64,000 nucleotides of DNA from GCA-2862585 sp965277895 (GCA_965277895.1 CBDIDR010000001.1:930001-994000), one strand, 5' to 3'; numbered from the stretch's first letter, positions 26,393-35,920 are shown. A program made the numbers and translations. Notes: a model not told the origin generated them from the sequence alone.

Positions 26393-28558
26393 ATGAGATA
26401 TATATTAGTAATAGCCTTGCAACTAAGTGCATTAATGACCTTTGCACAGGCTCACATAATGGGAAAAGTAGTAGATGAAAGTGGCAACACTTTAATAGGT
26501 GCTAATGTTGTTGTTGAAAATACCACTCAAGGTGCAACAACAGGATTGGATGGTAAATTTCACCTAGATTTAACAACGAAACTTCCAGTTAAATTAAAAA
26601 TCACTTATATCGGATTTCAGCCTAAAAGTATTGACGTAAAAGATGAAACCTTCTTGAATATTGCTCTCAGCAAATCGGTAGAGTTAAAAGAAGTTACGGT
26701 AGAAGCAAAAGTTAGTACAACAGAGTTGTCAATGGTGAATCCTCTACAAGTACAAAAGATTTCGTCTAAGGAATTACAAAAAGCAGCATGTTGTAATTTA
26801 TCTGAAAGCTTTGAAACTAATGCATCAGTGGACGTTACTTTTTCCGATGCCGTTTCAGGAGCTAAGCAAATACAAATGTTAGGTTTGGATGGTATTTACA
26901 CACAAATCACACAAGAAAATGTACCGCTAATTAGAGGTCTATCCTCCTCATATGGACTTACATATGTGCCTGGCACATGGATTGAGTCTATTCAAGTTAT
27001 AAAAGGAGCTGGTTCTGTTATAAATGGTTTTGAATCTTTCGCTGGGCAAATTAACTTGGAATATTTTAAACCTGAAAATGCCGATAAAATCTATTGGAAC
27101 TTCTATACTAATACGGAAAGTAAGTTTGAAAATAACCTCCAATTTGCTAAGAAAACAGGTAAATGGACTACTAATTTATTCACGAGTATAAATTACCACT
27201 CTAAAGATGTTGATCACGATAAAAATGGTTTCTTAGATATGCCACACATCAAGTCGTTTAACGTTTTGAACCGATGGCTTAGAGAAACGGATAGCTACGA
27301 AATAAATTTAGTAGGTCGTGTTTTAGTAGATGAACGAATAGGGGGGCAAATACGCACATTTACCAACCCATATAAAGTTGTTTTAGATAACACACTAATA
27401 GAATTCAATTCTAAAACAGGTTTGAAGATGCCTGACAATCCCGGTAAAAGTGTAGGCCTTCAGACTGCCTTTAGAAGACATGACCAGGCCATTAAATTTG
27501 GACCCACTGATTATAATGCCTTGCAAGAAAGTGCTTATTTAAATTTAATTGCTCAAACCTATATTTCAACTACCGAAAACGTTCTAAAGTATGGGGCAAG
27601 CTTTTATGCAGATAGATATACAGAAGATTATGAGTCAAAGAATTTTGACCGAACCGATTTGACATCAGGAGTTTTTGGAGAGTATAGTTACACTTCTCCA
27701 GAAAATAATTTTGTCTTGGTGGCAGGTATGAGAGGAGATTATCACAACACTCACGGTTTTGAATATTTACCTCGATTGAATTTGAAGTACAATCCAAGTG
27801 AGGCAACCGTTCTTAGGCTTTCTGCTGGTAAAGCTATGCGTATAGCTAATCCAATAGCTGAAAATACATCTTATTTTGCGTCCTCAAGAGTATTTGAAAT
27901 AGAAGATAGTTTAGGTGTAGAGTTAGCTTGGAATTATGGAGTCAATGCTACACATTGCTTTAAGCTATTTGATAGAGAAGCGACATTCAATGCAGATGCT
28001 TATAGAACACAGTTCGAGAATCAAGTTGTGATAGATATAGAAGACCCAACAAAATTGAGGTTCTATAACTTAGATGGTGAATCTTATTCTAACAGTATTC
28101 AGTTTGATTTTAACTACGAGTTATTTGAACGTTTTGATGTGAAATTAGCTTATAAAATCAATCAAGTATATTCCACTTTTGATGGCGAAAAAAAGATAAT
28201 GCCACTCGTTCCTGAAAATAGAGCATTAGTAAATTTAGCATATTCAACTGACCACGTTAATAAATGGCTATTTGATGCTACATGGAACTACGTAGGAAGT
28301 AGTAGAATACCTTATCACCCTTTAATAGATGAAGGTAAAACTCAGTCAGACCCATTTTTTGTTATTAATAGTCAAATGACTAAAAGATACAAAACGTTTG
28401 ATATATACCTTGGCGGAGAGAATCTATTGAATTACAAACAAGATAACCCTATATTAGGAGGCGATGATCCCTTTGGTAGTAATTTCGATGCTTCAATTAT
28501 ATGGGCACCAGTAATGGGTCGTTTGATTTACACTGGAATACGATTAAAAATTAACTAA
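26393..28558 (+). CDS. TonB-dependent receptor, heavy-metal type
   Basis: The 721-residue protein has a signal peptide ending TFAQ, a CarboxypepD_reg-like domain (~22-100, IMGKVVDESGNTLIGANVVV), a plug (~105-235) with adjacent cysteines (ELQKAACCNLSESFETN), ENVPLIRGLSSSYGL and GAGSVINGFESFAGQINLEY, and a beta-barrel ending VMGRLIYTGIRLKIN. The CC-containing plug and the preceding Cys-rich protein match receptors usually linked to copper or other heavy metals; the ligand is inferred, not shown. Its stop overlaps the next ATG by one base (TAATG). Confidence 0.92.
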   Translation: MRYILVIALQLSALMTFAQAHIMGKVVDESGNTLIGANVVVENTTQGATTGLDGKFHLDLTTKLPVKLKITYIGFQPKSIDVKDETFLNIALSKSVELKEVTVEAKVSTTELSMVNPLQVQKISSKELQKAACCNLSESFETNASVDVTFSDAVSGAKQIQMLGLDGIYTQITQENVPLIRGLSSSYGLTYVPGTWIESIQVIKGAGSVINGFESFAGQINLEYFKPENADKIYWNFYTNTESKFENNLQFAKKTGKWTTNLFTSINYHSKDVDHDKNGFLDMPHIKSFNVLNRWLRETDSYEINLVGRVLVDERIGGQIRTFTNPYKVVLDNTLIEFNSKTGLKMPDNPGKSVGLQTAFRRHDQAIKFGPTDYNALQESAYLNLIAQTYISTTENVLKYGASFYADRYTEDYESKNFDRTDLTSGVFGEYSYTSPENNFVLVAGMRGDYHNTHGFEYLPRLNLKYNPSEATVLRLSAGKAMRIANPIAENTSYFASSRVFEIEDSLGVELAWNYGVNATHCFKLFDREATFNADAYRTQFENQVVIDIEDPTKLRFYNLDGESYSNSIQFDFNYELFERFDVKLAYKINQVYSTFDGEKKIMPLVPENRALVNLAYSTDHVNKWLFDATWNYVGSSRIPYHPLIDEGKTQSDPFFVINSQMTKRYKTFDIYLGGENLLNYKQDNPILGGDDPFGSNFDASIIWAPVMGRLIYTGIRLKIN

Positions 28559-28878
28559 TGAAATTAGGTATAATAATTTACAGCACAGATGCGGAAGTAG
28601 TTTTTAATGCGTTTCGTTTAGCTAACTTCTCATTAAAAGAAAAAGACGACGTTCGTCTTTTTCTTTTAGCGAGTGGGGTAGAGTATGGCGACTTACATTC
28701 TGATAAATTTCCTATTCTTGACTTAGCTCAGTCCTTATTGGATGGCGGTGGACAGATTTTAGCATGTGGCACTTGCCTCAATTTGAGAGATAAAGAAGGG
28801 ACTGAGCTGTGTCCTCTTTCCACAATGAAAGACTTATACGAACTGATTCGCGATTGCGATAAAACCGTAACCTTTTAA
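28558..28878 (+). CDS. DsrE-like protein
   Basis: This 106-residue cytoplasmic-type protein has a DsrE/DsrF-like fold pattern (MKLGIIIYSTDAEVVFNAFRLA, VRLFLLASGVEYGDL) and a conserved-looking cysteine motif ILACGTCLNLRD, with a further Cys in ELCPLSTM. DsrE proteins handle sulfane sulfur or act near metal and thiol chemistry; here the partner is unknown. It is translationally coupled to the receptor upstream and is followed after two bases by a 30-residue membrane peptide. Confidence 0.8.
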   Translation: MKLGIIIYSTDAEVVFNAFRLANFSLKEKDDVRLFLLASGVEYGDLHSDKFPILDLAQSLLDGGGQILACGTCLNLRDKEGTELCPLSTMKDLYELIRDCDKTVTF

Positions 28879-28880
28879 AT

Positions 28881-28973
28881 ATGCTGTTTGCTAAAATAAT
28901 GATGGGAGTAGTAGCAATTGGTCTTCTTATAGGTCTATTGCTTTTTTTGGAAAAAATCGATAAACGACGATGA
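28881..28973 (+). CDS. 30-residue single-pass membrane peptide
   Basis: ATG 28881 opens a 30-codon frame ending TGA at 28971-28973. It begins MLFAKIMMGVVAIGLLIGL and ends LEKIDKRR: one hydrophobic helix with a basic C-terminus. It starts two bases after the DsrE-like gene stop on the same strand, so it would be the fourth gene of the metal-receptor operon. It overlaps the 3' end of the convergent YihY-like gene by 39 bases. The evidence is only context and shape, so it may be chance. Confidence 0.45.
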   Translation: MLFAKIMMGVVAIGLLIGLLLFLEKIDKRR

Positions 28974-29870
28974 CTGTATGTGCTCCTTAGCACTAAAAAT
29001 ACTGGCATTTAGCTCGAAGCCAATTAGCATAACTATTGCGTTAAAATACATCCACAACAGAATTACTATTAGTGTACCAATAGAGCCATAAAGCTTATTG
29101 TACTGACCGAATTGGTCAATATAATAACCAAATCCTACAGAAGTAAGTACAATAAACAGCGTAGCTAAAATAGCTCCTGGTGAAAAGAAACTCCAGTAGG
29201 TTTTTTTTGATGGACCAAATTGAAATAATAAGGATAGTCCAAAGAACAAAAAGGTTAGCAGAGTTATCCATTTTCCTATTTTAATGAGAGTAATAGAACT
29301 TTCTTTCAATATACCTAAGTCGACAAAGTAAGCGCTTGACACTTGTGTAAATACGATAATAGCAATAGCAAGGATTAGCATTAATGAAAGAGTTAGTGTA
29401 AGTCCAAGAGCAATTAGCCGTTGCTTCCACATACCTCTAATTTCAGAAATATGATAAGAGCTATTAAAAGCCTCCATCAAGGAGTTGATACTATTAGTCG
29501 AAAAATAAAGAGCCATCACAAAACCAAAAGACAATAAGCCACCTCTAGGATGATTGATGATGTCGTTAAGTGTGCTAAAAGCATTTTCGTTGGTCGAGGG
29601 AGGTAGTACCTCTCCCAAGAGTTGTAATAGTATTTCTTGAAAATTATCAATAGGAATGTAGGGTATAAGCGTAAAAAAGAAGATAAGAGCTGGAAATAGG
29701 GCAAGGAAAAAATTGAAAGCAATGGAGGATGCCCGTGTTGTTATAGCACCCCTTTCTAAACCTTTCATAAAAAAATTAGCCACATCAAACAAATTCATTC
29801 CTCTGAATCCAGGTAAAACAAGATGCTTGCTCCAGTCAATTAGAAATGAAAGTTTTTGTTTTAGACTCAT
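28935..29870 (-). CDS. YihY/BrkB-family inner-membrane protein
   Basis: This 311-residue integral membrane protein has about six hydrophobic segments and the family hallmarks: RASSIAFNFFLALFPALIFF near residue 45, NSLMEAFNSSYH near 130, RLIALGLTLTLSLMLI and a C-terminal GSIGTLIVILLWMYFNAIVMLIG (reported here only as a region near residues 265-287). Members were once called tRNA-processing ribonuclease BN in error; true function is unclear, possibly lipid or envelope related. It begins one base after nadC, so the two are cotranscribed. Confidence 0.92.
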   Translation of the reverse strand: MSLKQKLSFLIDWSKHLVLPGFRGMNLFDVANFFMKGLERGAITTRASSIAFNFFLALFPALIFFFTLIPYIPIDNFQEILLQLLGEVLPPSTNENAFSTLNDIINHPRGGLLSFGFVMALYFSTNSINSLMEAFNSSYHISEIRGMWKQRLIALGLTLTLSLMLILAIAIIVFTQVSSAYFVDLGILKESSITLIKIGKWITLLTFLFFGLSLLFQFGPSKKTYWSFFSPGAILATLFIVLTSVGFGYYIDQFGQYNKLYGSIGTLIVILLWMYFNAIVMLIGFELNASIFSAKEHIQSSSFIDFFQKKQ

Positions 29871-29871
29871 T

Positions 29872-30711
29872 TTACAGGGCTTTTAAACTCAAATCTAAGC
29901 TATTAACAGAATGGGTTAAAGCTCCTACTGAAATATAATCTACACCACAAAGAGCATGCTCTCTTATGGTCTCCTCTGTAATGCCGCCAGATGCCTCTGT
30001 TTCAAAGCTATCGCCGATACGCTCAACGGCAGTCCGTGTATCCGCATAGCTGAAATTATCGAGCATAATACGTTGAACTTTACCTACCTTTATGATTTCT
30101 TCAACTTCATCCAAGTTTCTAGCTTCTACCTCAATTGGAATATCTAATCCTATTATATTTTGGTAGCTTATGGCTTTTTCAATAGCCGCTTCAATACTTC
30201 CAGCAAAGTCAATATGATTATCTTTTATCATCATCATATCGTAAAGCCCAAAGCGATGGTTGGTGCCGCCACCAATTTTTACCGCCCATTTTTCTAATAA
30301 TCGAATACCAGGGGTTGTTTTACGCGTATCCAGTACTTGAGCCTTTGTTCCTTCTAAAAGCTTAACAATATGGTGTGTTTTGGTAGCAATACCACTCATG
30401 CGTTGCATGCAATTAAGCACTAAGCGTTCAGCAGTGAGTAATGAACCCGAAGGTCCTTCAACAATAAAAGCCACATCACCAATTACCATTTTTTCACCGT
30501 CTTTCATCAGCGGAAAAAACTGTATTTCTGGATTTACTTTTTTGAAAATAGCCTCAGCCACTTCCATTCCGGCAAGAATGCCATTTTCTTTTACTAGAAG
30601 TTGAGCTTTGCCAATTGCAGTGGATGGGATGCAAGCCAAAGAGGTATGGTCACCGTCTCTAATATCTTCTTTAAGGGCAAATTCGATGAATGTATTTAAT
30701 TCTTCTCGCAT
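29872..30711 (-). CDS. nadC: Nicotinate-nucleotide pyrophosphorylase (carboxylating)
   Basis: NadC (quinolinate phosphoribosyltransferase) makes nicotinate mononucleotide from quinolinate and PRPP in de novo NAD synthesis. I chose ATG 30711 (MREELNTFIEFALKEDI); a TTG at 30729 would add six residues. Motifs: EDIRDGDHTSLA, ERLVLNCMQRMSGIATKTHH, DTRKTTPGIRLLEKWAVKIGG, HRFGLYDMMMIKDNH, EARNLDE, ASGGITEETI and YISVGALTHSV. It is about the family's usual length. The divergent rlmH start is 60 bases away. No nadA or nadB is in the window. Confidence 0.96.
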   Translation of the reverse strand: MREELNTFIEFALKEDIRDGDHTSLACIPSTAIGKAQLLVKENGILAGMEVAEAIFKKVNPEIQFFPLMKDGEKMVIGDVAFIVEGPSGSLLTAERLVLNCMQRMSGIATKTHHIVKLLEGTKAQVLDTRKTTPGIRLLEKWAVKIGGGTNHRFGLYDMMMIKDNHIDFAGSIEAAIEKAISYQNIIGLDIPIEVEARNLDEVEEIIKVGKVQRIMLDNFSYADTRTAVERIGDSFETEASGGITEETIREHALCGVDYISVGALTHSVNSLDLSLKAL

Positions 30712-30771
30712 GGGTCTATTTTCTATCAAGCAAAATGACTAATATTGTGGTAAAATTACAAAACTTTTTCG

Positions 30772-31245
30772 GTGAAAATTGTAGTATTAGCAATTGGTAA
30801 GACAGATGAGAGCTGGATTCAAGAAGGAATAGACAAATATTCCAAACGATTGAAGCATTATATTGCTGTTGATTTTCAAACCATTCCTGACCTTAAAAAC
30901 AGGAAAAACCTTTCTGAAAGTCAGCAAAAAGAGCAAGAGGGCGAACTTATATTAAAGCAACTTCAAAATACCGACCAACTTATACTCCTTGACGAAAATG
31001 GAAAGGATTTTTCATCTAGAAAATTTGCTCAGTTTTTACAACAAAAAATGAACTCAGGCATTAAGCGATTAGTCTTTGTAATTGGTGGACCTTATGGCTT
31101 TAGTGAGGCATTATATTTAAAAGCATCTTCGAAGATAAGCCTATCAAAAATGACCTTTTCACATCAGATGGTACGTCCATTTTTTGCCGAACAACTCTAT
31201 CGTGCCTTTAGTATTTTAAATAACGAACCCTATCACCACGACTAA
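30772..31245 (+). CDS. rlmH: 23S rRNA (pseudouridine-1915-N3)-methyltransferase RlmH
   Basis: RlmH (157 residues) is a SPOUT methyltransferase that methylates pseudouridine 1915 in helix 69 on assembled ribosomes. Motifs: KIVVLAIGKT at the start, LLDENGKDFSSRKFA, the SAM knot VIGGPYGFSEALYLKA and the C-terminal SLSKMTFSHQMVRPFFAEQL with YRAFSILNNEPYHHD. The start is GTG at 30772. The stop overlaps the next ATG (TAATG), coupling it to the ITP/XTP pyrophosphatase. Confidence 0.96.
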   Translation: MKIVVLAIGKTDESWIQEGIDKYSKRLKHYIAVDFQTIPDLKNRKNLSESQQKEQEGELILKQLQNTDQLILLDENGKDFSSRKFAQFLQQKMNSGIKRLVFVIGGPYGFSEALYLKASSKISLSKMTFSHQMVRPFFAEQLYRAFSILNNEPYHHD

Positions 31246-31823
31246 TGAAATTAGTATTTGCCACCAACAACCCAAATAAACTAGCTGAAATTCGAATGCT
31301 AGTACCTTCTAGTATAGAAATATTGAGTTTGAAAGAGATCAATTGCAATGAGGAATTACCTGAAACTTCAGATACTTTGGAAGATAACGCTGCCCAAAAA
31401 GCCTATTTCGTTTTCGATAATTACGGTTATAATTGCTTTGCTGATGATACGGGCTTAGAAATAGAGGCATTAGATGGTCGACCAGGAGTATATTCAGCTC
31501 GTTATGCTGGAGAGGACTGTGTGGCTGAGGACAATATGCAAAAAGTTCTTGGTGAAATGCAATCGGAAGATAACAGAGACGCTTGTTTTAGGACTATTAT
31601 TTCACTTGTTATTGACGGAAAGGAATTTCAATTTGAAGGTCAAGTAGATGGTCAGATTATCCCAGAGAAGTGGGGCGATAAAGGCTTTGGCTATGACCCT
31701 ATATTTTTACCAGATGGTTTTGAAGAAAGTTTTGCCCAGATGTCTGTTAAGCGAAAAAATGAAATTAGCCATAGGGGACTAGCAGTAAAACAACTCATCG
31801 ATTTTTTGAAGAAAAGACGCTAA
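31245..31823 (+). CDS. rdgB: dITP/XTP pyrophosphatase (RdgB/HAM1 family)
   Basis: This 192-residue house-cleaning enzyme hydrolyses dITP, ITP and XTP to monophosphates, keeping deaminated purines out of nucleic acids. Signatures: LVFATNNPNKLAEIRML at the N-terminus, FADDTGLEIEALDGRPGVYSARYAG with the metal-binding acidic residues, GFGYDPIFLPDG and the final SHRGLAVKQL. It is translationally coupled to rlmH by a one-base overlap. Confidence 0.95.
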   Translation: MKLVFATNNPNKLAEIRMLVPSSIEILSLKEINCNEELPETSDTLEDNAAQKAYFVFDNYGYNCFADDTGLEIEALDGRPGVYSARYAGEDCVAEDNMQKVLGEMQSEDNRDACFRTIISLVIDGKEFQFEGQVDGQIIPEKWGDKGFGYDPIFLPDGFEESFAQMSVKRKNEISHRGLAVKQLIDFLKKRR

Positions 31824-31844
31824 TTATTCTATTCTTAAAATTAT

Positions 31845-31852
31845 TAAATTTG
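31845..31852 (+). promoter_or_regulatory. -7 box of prolyl oligopeptidase gene
   Basis: TAAATTTG matches TAnnTTTG and ends 18 bases before ATG 31871. Confidence 0.55.
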
Positions 31853-31870
31853 TAACTAAACTTATTACAT

Positions 31871-33982
31871 ATGAAAACGACTTATTTTTTACCCCTTTTA
31901 CTACTTATCATTTCTTGTCAATCTAAAATACCTTCAGTGGAATACCCTATAACAGAAAAAAAGGAAGTTATCGATACCTACTTTGGTGTTGAGGTCGTTG
32001 ATAATTACCGATGGTTGGAGGACGATAGAAGTGAAGAAACTGCCCAATGGGTTGAGGAGCAAAACAAGGTAACTTTTGGGTTTCTGAATCAAATACCATT
32101 AAGAGAACAACTAAAAAATAGGCTTGAAAAAGTATGGAATTACGAAAAATTATCAGCACCATTTAAAAGGGGAGACTATACCTATTTTTATAAAAATGAT
32201 GGCTTGCAAAATCAGTATGTTATCTTTAGAGAAAAAGACGGTAATACAGAATTGTTTTTAGATCCCAATACCTTTTCAGAAGACGGTACTGTTTCTTTGA
32301 CTTCACTCAGTTTTTCCGATGATGGTAGTTTAGCAGCTTATTCTATTTCTGAAGGTGGTAGCGATTGGCGAAAAGTTTTAGTTATTGATGCTATTAGCAA
32401 AGAAGCCATAGAAGATACTTTAGTCGATATTAAGTTTAGTGGTGTGAGTTGGAAAGGCAATGAAGGCTTTTATTATTCCAGCTATGACAAACCAGATGGC
32501 AGTGAATTATCGGCTATGACTGACCAACACAAATTGTACTATCACCAATTGGGAACTCCGCAACAAGAGGATAAGGTTGTTTTTGGAGCTTTACCCTCAG
32601 AAAAACACCGTTATGTAGGTGGTGGAGTAACTGACGATGGTCGTTTTTTAATCATTTCGGCATCCACTTCAACTAGTGGAAATAAGCTAATGATTAAAGA
32701 TTTAAGTCAAGAAAATTCACCCATTGTTACTATTGTAGATGATTACTCTAGTGATAGTTATATCCTACATAATGAGGGCGATTTACTCTATATAGTAACG
32801 AACAGAAACGCTCCTAATAAAAAGGTTGTAACAGCTTCTTTTCAGCAGCCACAAGAAGCGTATTGGCAAGAGTTTATTCCTGAAACAGAACATGTCTTGA
32901 GTCCCAGTTTTGGAGGCGGATATTTCTTTGCCAATTATATGATTGATGCCATTTCTAAAGTCTATCAGTTTGATGCGGATGGCAACAGTTTGGGCGAAAT
33001 TCAATTGCCAGGCGTTGGTAGTAGTGGAGGTTTTTCTTCTAAAAAAGAAGAGAAAGAACTGTATTACCGTTTCACCAATTACCACAGTCCAGGGGTTATT
33101 TATAAATTCAATGCTGAAAGCCGAGAGTCAGAATTGTATTGGGAGCCGACTATTGATTTCAAATCTTCGGATTTTGAATCCAAGCAAGTGTTCTACACTT
33201 CAAAGGATGGAACTCAAGTGCCTATGATTATTACGCACAAAAAAGGACTTAATTATGATGGTAATAACCCCACTATACTTTACGGATACGGCGGCTTTAA
33301 TGTGAGTTTAACGCCTTCTTTTAGTATCAGCAGAGCCGTATGGATGGAGCAAGGTGGTGTGTATGCCGTAGCAAACCTGAGAGGGGGTGGCGAGTATGGA
33401 AAGGCTTGGCACGATGCCGGTACTCAAATGAAAAAACAAAATGTATTTGACGATTTTATTGCAGCAGCAGAATACCTAATGGCTGAAAAAATTACATCAA
33501 AAGATTTTTTAGCCATCGATGGCCGCTCAAACGGTGGACTATTGGTTGGTGCTACCATGACGCAACGCCCTGATTTAGTAAAAGTAGCTTTACCTGGAGT
33601 AGGCGTATTGGATATGCTTCGTTACCATACCTTTACGGCGGGTGCCGGATGGGCTTATGACTATGGTACTTCTGATGACTCCAAAGAGATGTTTGAGTAT
33701 TTGAAAGGCTATTCACCCATTCACAATGTAAAAGAGGGCGTTTCTTACCCCGCTACATTGGTTACTACTGCCGATCACGACGATAGGGTAGTACCGGCTC
33801 ATTCTTTTAAGTTTATTGCCGAGCTACAAGACAAACACCAAGGAGATAATCCTGTAATGATTCGAATAGAAACCAACTCTGGACACGGTGCCGGAACGCC
33901 TGTTTCTAAACTAATTGAGCAATCCGCAGATGTGATGGCATTCACATTCTATAATATGGGAGTGGAAGAGTTTAGAGATTAA
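31871..33982 (+). CDS. Prolyl oligopeptidase (S9A), predicted lipoprotein
   Basis: This 703-residue serine peptidase cleaves short peptides after proline. An N-terminal lipoprotein signal with lipobox LLLIISC places it in the periplasm or outer membrane. Residues ~25-100 begin the peptidase (YFGVEVVDNYRWLEDDRSEE), ~100-430 form the seven-bladed propeller and ~440-703 the alpha/beta hydrolase. The catalytic triad is visible: S553 in GRSNGGLLVGA, D637 in ADHDDRVVP and H672 in GHGAGTP. It has its own -7 box and abuts the convergent HtrA gene with no gap between stop codons. Confidence 0.95.
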   Translation: MKTTYFLPLLLLIISCQSKIPSVEYPITEKKEVIDTYFGVEVVDNYRWLEDDRSEETAQWVEEQNKVTFGFLNQIPLREQLKNRLEKVWNYEKLSAPFKRGDYTYFYKNDGLQNQYVIFREKDGNTELFLDPNTFSEDGTVSLTSLSFSDDGSLAAYSISEGGSDWRKVLVIDAISKEAIEDTLVDIKFSGVSWKGNEGFYYSSYDKPDGSELSAMTDQHKLYYHQLGTPQQEDKVVFGALPSEKHRYVGGGVTDDGRFLIISASTSTSGNKLMIKDLSQENSPIVTIVDDYSSDSYILHNEGDLLYIVTNRNAPNKKVVTASFQQPQEAYWQEFIPETEHVLSPSFGGGYFFANYMIDAISKVYQFDADGNSLGEIQLPGVGSSGGFSSKKEEKELYYRFTNYHSPGVIYKFNAESRESELYWEPTIDFKSSDFESKQVFYTSKDGTQVPMIITHKKGLNYDGNNPTILYGYGGFNVSLTPSFSISRAVWMEQGGVYAVANLRGGGEYGKAWHDAGTQMKKQNVFDDFIAAAEYLMAEKITSKDFLAIDGRSNGGLLVGATMTQRPDLVKVALPGVGVLDMLRYHTFTAGAGWAYDYGTSDDSKEMFEYLKGYSPIHNVKEGVSYPATLVTTADHDDRVVPAHSFKFIAELQDKHQGDNPVMIRIETNSGHGAGTPVSKLIEQSADVMAFTFYNMGVEEFRD

Positions 33983-35074
33983 TTAACTCTCCAACTCAAT
34001 ATTGATGTCTTGTATTTTGCCATTTCTTTTGATTTGGCATACAATTTTTTCGCCAGGGTTAAACTGTATAATTTGCTCGTGAAGTTGGCTTACTGAATTT
34101 ACTTTATTACCGTTAATACTCACTACTACGTCGTAGCGTTTAATTCCTGCTTTTTTGGCTGCACCATCACGTAAAACATTGGTAATGAGTACACCTTCTA
34201 CTCCTTCAAGATTTAGTTCTTCCGCCATGTTTTGGTTGATGTCGGCAATGTTTATACCAATATATGCACGACGTACTTCACCGTAGTTTTTAAGGTCAGA
34301 AACCACTTTTTGCACCATATTTGAAGGAATAGCAAATCCATAACCGGTATACGAACCTGTGTTGGATTGAATAGCGGTATTGATGCCCACCAAATCGCCA
34401 TTGGTTGTTACTAATGCACCACCTGAATTACCAGGGTTAATCGCAGCATCGGTTTGTATAAAAGATTCTATGCCGTTACGCCTGTTCAAAATATTAATAC
34501 TTCTTGCTTTAGCACTAACGATTCCTGCCGTAACAGTGGAATTAAGATTAAACGGATTACCCACCGCCAATACCCATTCGCCGACTTTGATGTCATCAGA
34601 ATCACTGAACTCTAAATATTCTAAGTCTTTTCCTTCAATTTTGAGTAATGCTAAGTCAGTATTGGGGTCAGTTCCTAGTAGTTTGGCGGTATAGCTACGT
34701 TTGTCGTTGAGTACCACTTCTATTTCTTCGGCCTCATTAATAACATGTTTGTTAGTCACCACATAGCCGTCTTTAGAAATGATAACGCCTGAGCCACTAG
34801 CTACTTTTTCTTTGGGTTGATTGTAGTAGCCATTACCAAAATAGGGATGGTAATAGCGGTAGTATTCATCCTCTATAAATTTGGATTTGATATGTGCTAC
34901 GGCTTCAAGAGATTTCTCGGCGGCGTAGGTAAAGTCATTGGACGAACGGTTTTCATTCGTCGCAGTTGCAAAGGCTATTTTATTAGCAAAAGCATCTTTG
35001 GTAGTTAAGGATTTGGCTGCCTGGAAGAGTAGTCCTCCTAAAACCAGATAAGCCAAAATGGTCAATTTCTTCAT
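33983..35074 (-). CDS. HtrA/DegP-type periplasmic serine protease
   Basis: A trypsin-like protease plus one PDZ domain, involved in envelope protein quality control. ATG 35074 (MKKLTILAYLVLG) gives the expected signal sequence; in-frame ATG 35095 and the longer start at 35113 are less likely. From that start, 363 residues, the triad is H110 (VTNKHVI), D140 (NTDLALLKI) and S217 (INPGNSGGALV). The PDZ domain covers ~255-355 (GVEGVLITNVLRDGAAKKAG). A Tyr-rich YYRYYHPYFGNGYY insert sits before the protease core. Only one PDZ is present, as in DegS or DegQ-like short forms. Confidence 0.94.
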   Translation of the reverse strand: MKKLTILAYLVLGGLLFQAAKSLTTKDAFANKIAFATATNENRSSNDFTYAAEKSLEAVAHIKSKFIEDEYYRYYHPYFGNGYYNQPKEKVASGSGVIISKDGYVVTNKHVINEAEEIEVVLNDKRSYTAKLLGTDPNTDLALLKIEGKDLEYLEFSDSDDIKVGEWVLAVGNPFNLNSTVTAGIVSAKARSINILNRRNGIESFIQTDAAINPGNSGGALVTTNGDLVGINTAIQSNTGSYTGYGFAIPSNMVQKVVSDLKNYGEVRRAYIGINIADINQNMAEELNLEGVEGVLITNVLRDGAAKKAGIKRYDVVVSINGNKVNSVSQLHEQIIQFNPGEKIVCQIKRNGKIQDINIELES

Positions 35075-35137
35075 CTTATTTGATTTTACATTCATAACAA
35101 ACGGACAATCCATTTTATTGTATGAAAATCAAAGAAT

Positions 35138-35902
35138 TTAGAGAATGCTTTTTATCAGTCTAAGTTTGTGGGTGTGTTTACGTTCTTCGGCATTGAAGAT
35201 ACCCTGTTGGTCGAGTCTGTCGATACGCACTTTTCCTGAAGCATGGATGATGAAGTTGTTTTCTAAAATAATACCCACATGAATAATCTTTCCCTCGTGA
35301 TTATCGAAAAATGCTAAATCACCTGGTTCGGACTCTTCAATAAAACTAAGCGTACTTCCAATTTCAGCTTGTTGATACGCATCTCTAGGGATTTCCTTTC
35401 CTTGTAAACGGTAAACGATTTGTGAAAACCCTGAACAATCAATGCCAAATGGTGTACGCCCTCCCCATAGGTATGGCGTATTTAGGTAAAGCATAGCGTT
35501 GTTTACAAGCATATTCTTGTCCTCGCTTCCCGTAGTGGTTTCTCCACCATGAGTATAGCTGTTTTCTTGGATTGTAAATGTGCCATTTTCGTAGTCTGGC
35601 AAGGAACTTCCTAATGCAATGGTTTGATGAGATTCGCTAGTCACAATATCCAAAAGTTCAGTAGTAAGAGTAGGAGATTGTCGTTCTAAACTATCGTAGC
35701 TTTCTTTATCAATTTCCGTCCACTGTTTATTGCATATCCATCCCTCATACTTGTCGTGAGCCAAACGAATTTTACTCCATTTAATGCGTTGGTCAAGTAC
35801 TTTGAAATGTTCACCGAAGAGTATTTGGTTTACCATTTCGGCTTTATCCGATGCTTCTGCTCGAATAGGAACGATAGCTAATTCAGAAATTCCGTATTTC
35901 AT
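35138..35902 (-). CDS. NlpC/P60 (C40) peptidase with SH3-like domains
   Basis: The likely start is ATG 35902 (MKYGISELAIVP), six bases after a -7 box; 35911 would add three residues. The N-terminal ~120 residues look like bacterial SH3-type repeats (HFKVLDQRIKWSKIRLAHD, GWICNKQWTEI). The C-terminal NlpC/P60 domain has the catalytic Cys in GIDCSGFSQIVYRLQG, His in KIIHVGIIL and a final polar HASG. Such enzymes cut gamma-D-Glu-diaminopimelate bonds in peptidoglycan peptides. No signal peptide is evident, so recycling of wall peptides in the cytoplasm is possible. Confidence 0.92.
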   Translation of the reverse strand: MKYGISELAIVPIRAEASDKAEMVNQILFGEHFKVLDQRIKWSKIRLAHDKYEGWICNKQWTEIDKESYDSLERQSPTLTTELLDIVTSESHQTIALGSSLPDYENGTFTIQENSYTHGGETTTGSEDKNMLVNNAMLYLNTPYLWGGRTPFGIDCSGFSQIVYRLQGKEIPRDAYQQAEIGSTLSFIEESEPGDLAFFDNHEGKIIHVGIILENNFIIHASGKVRIDRLDQQGIFNAEERKHTHKLRLIKSIL

Positions 35903-35908
35903 CGAAAA

Positions 35909-35916
35909 CAAAAGTA
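35909..35916 (-). promoter_or_regulatory. -7 box of NlpC/P60 gene
   Basis: Minus-strand TACTTTTG fits TAnnTTTG and ends six bases before ATG 35902. It lies directly behind the thiolase terminator. Confidence 0.5.
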
Positions 35917-35920
35917 AAAA

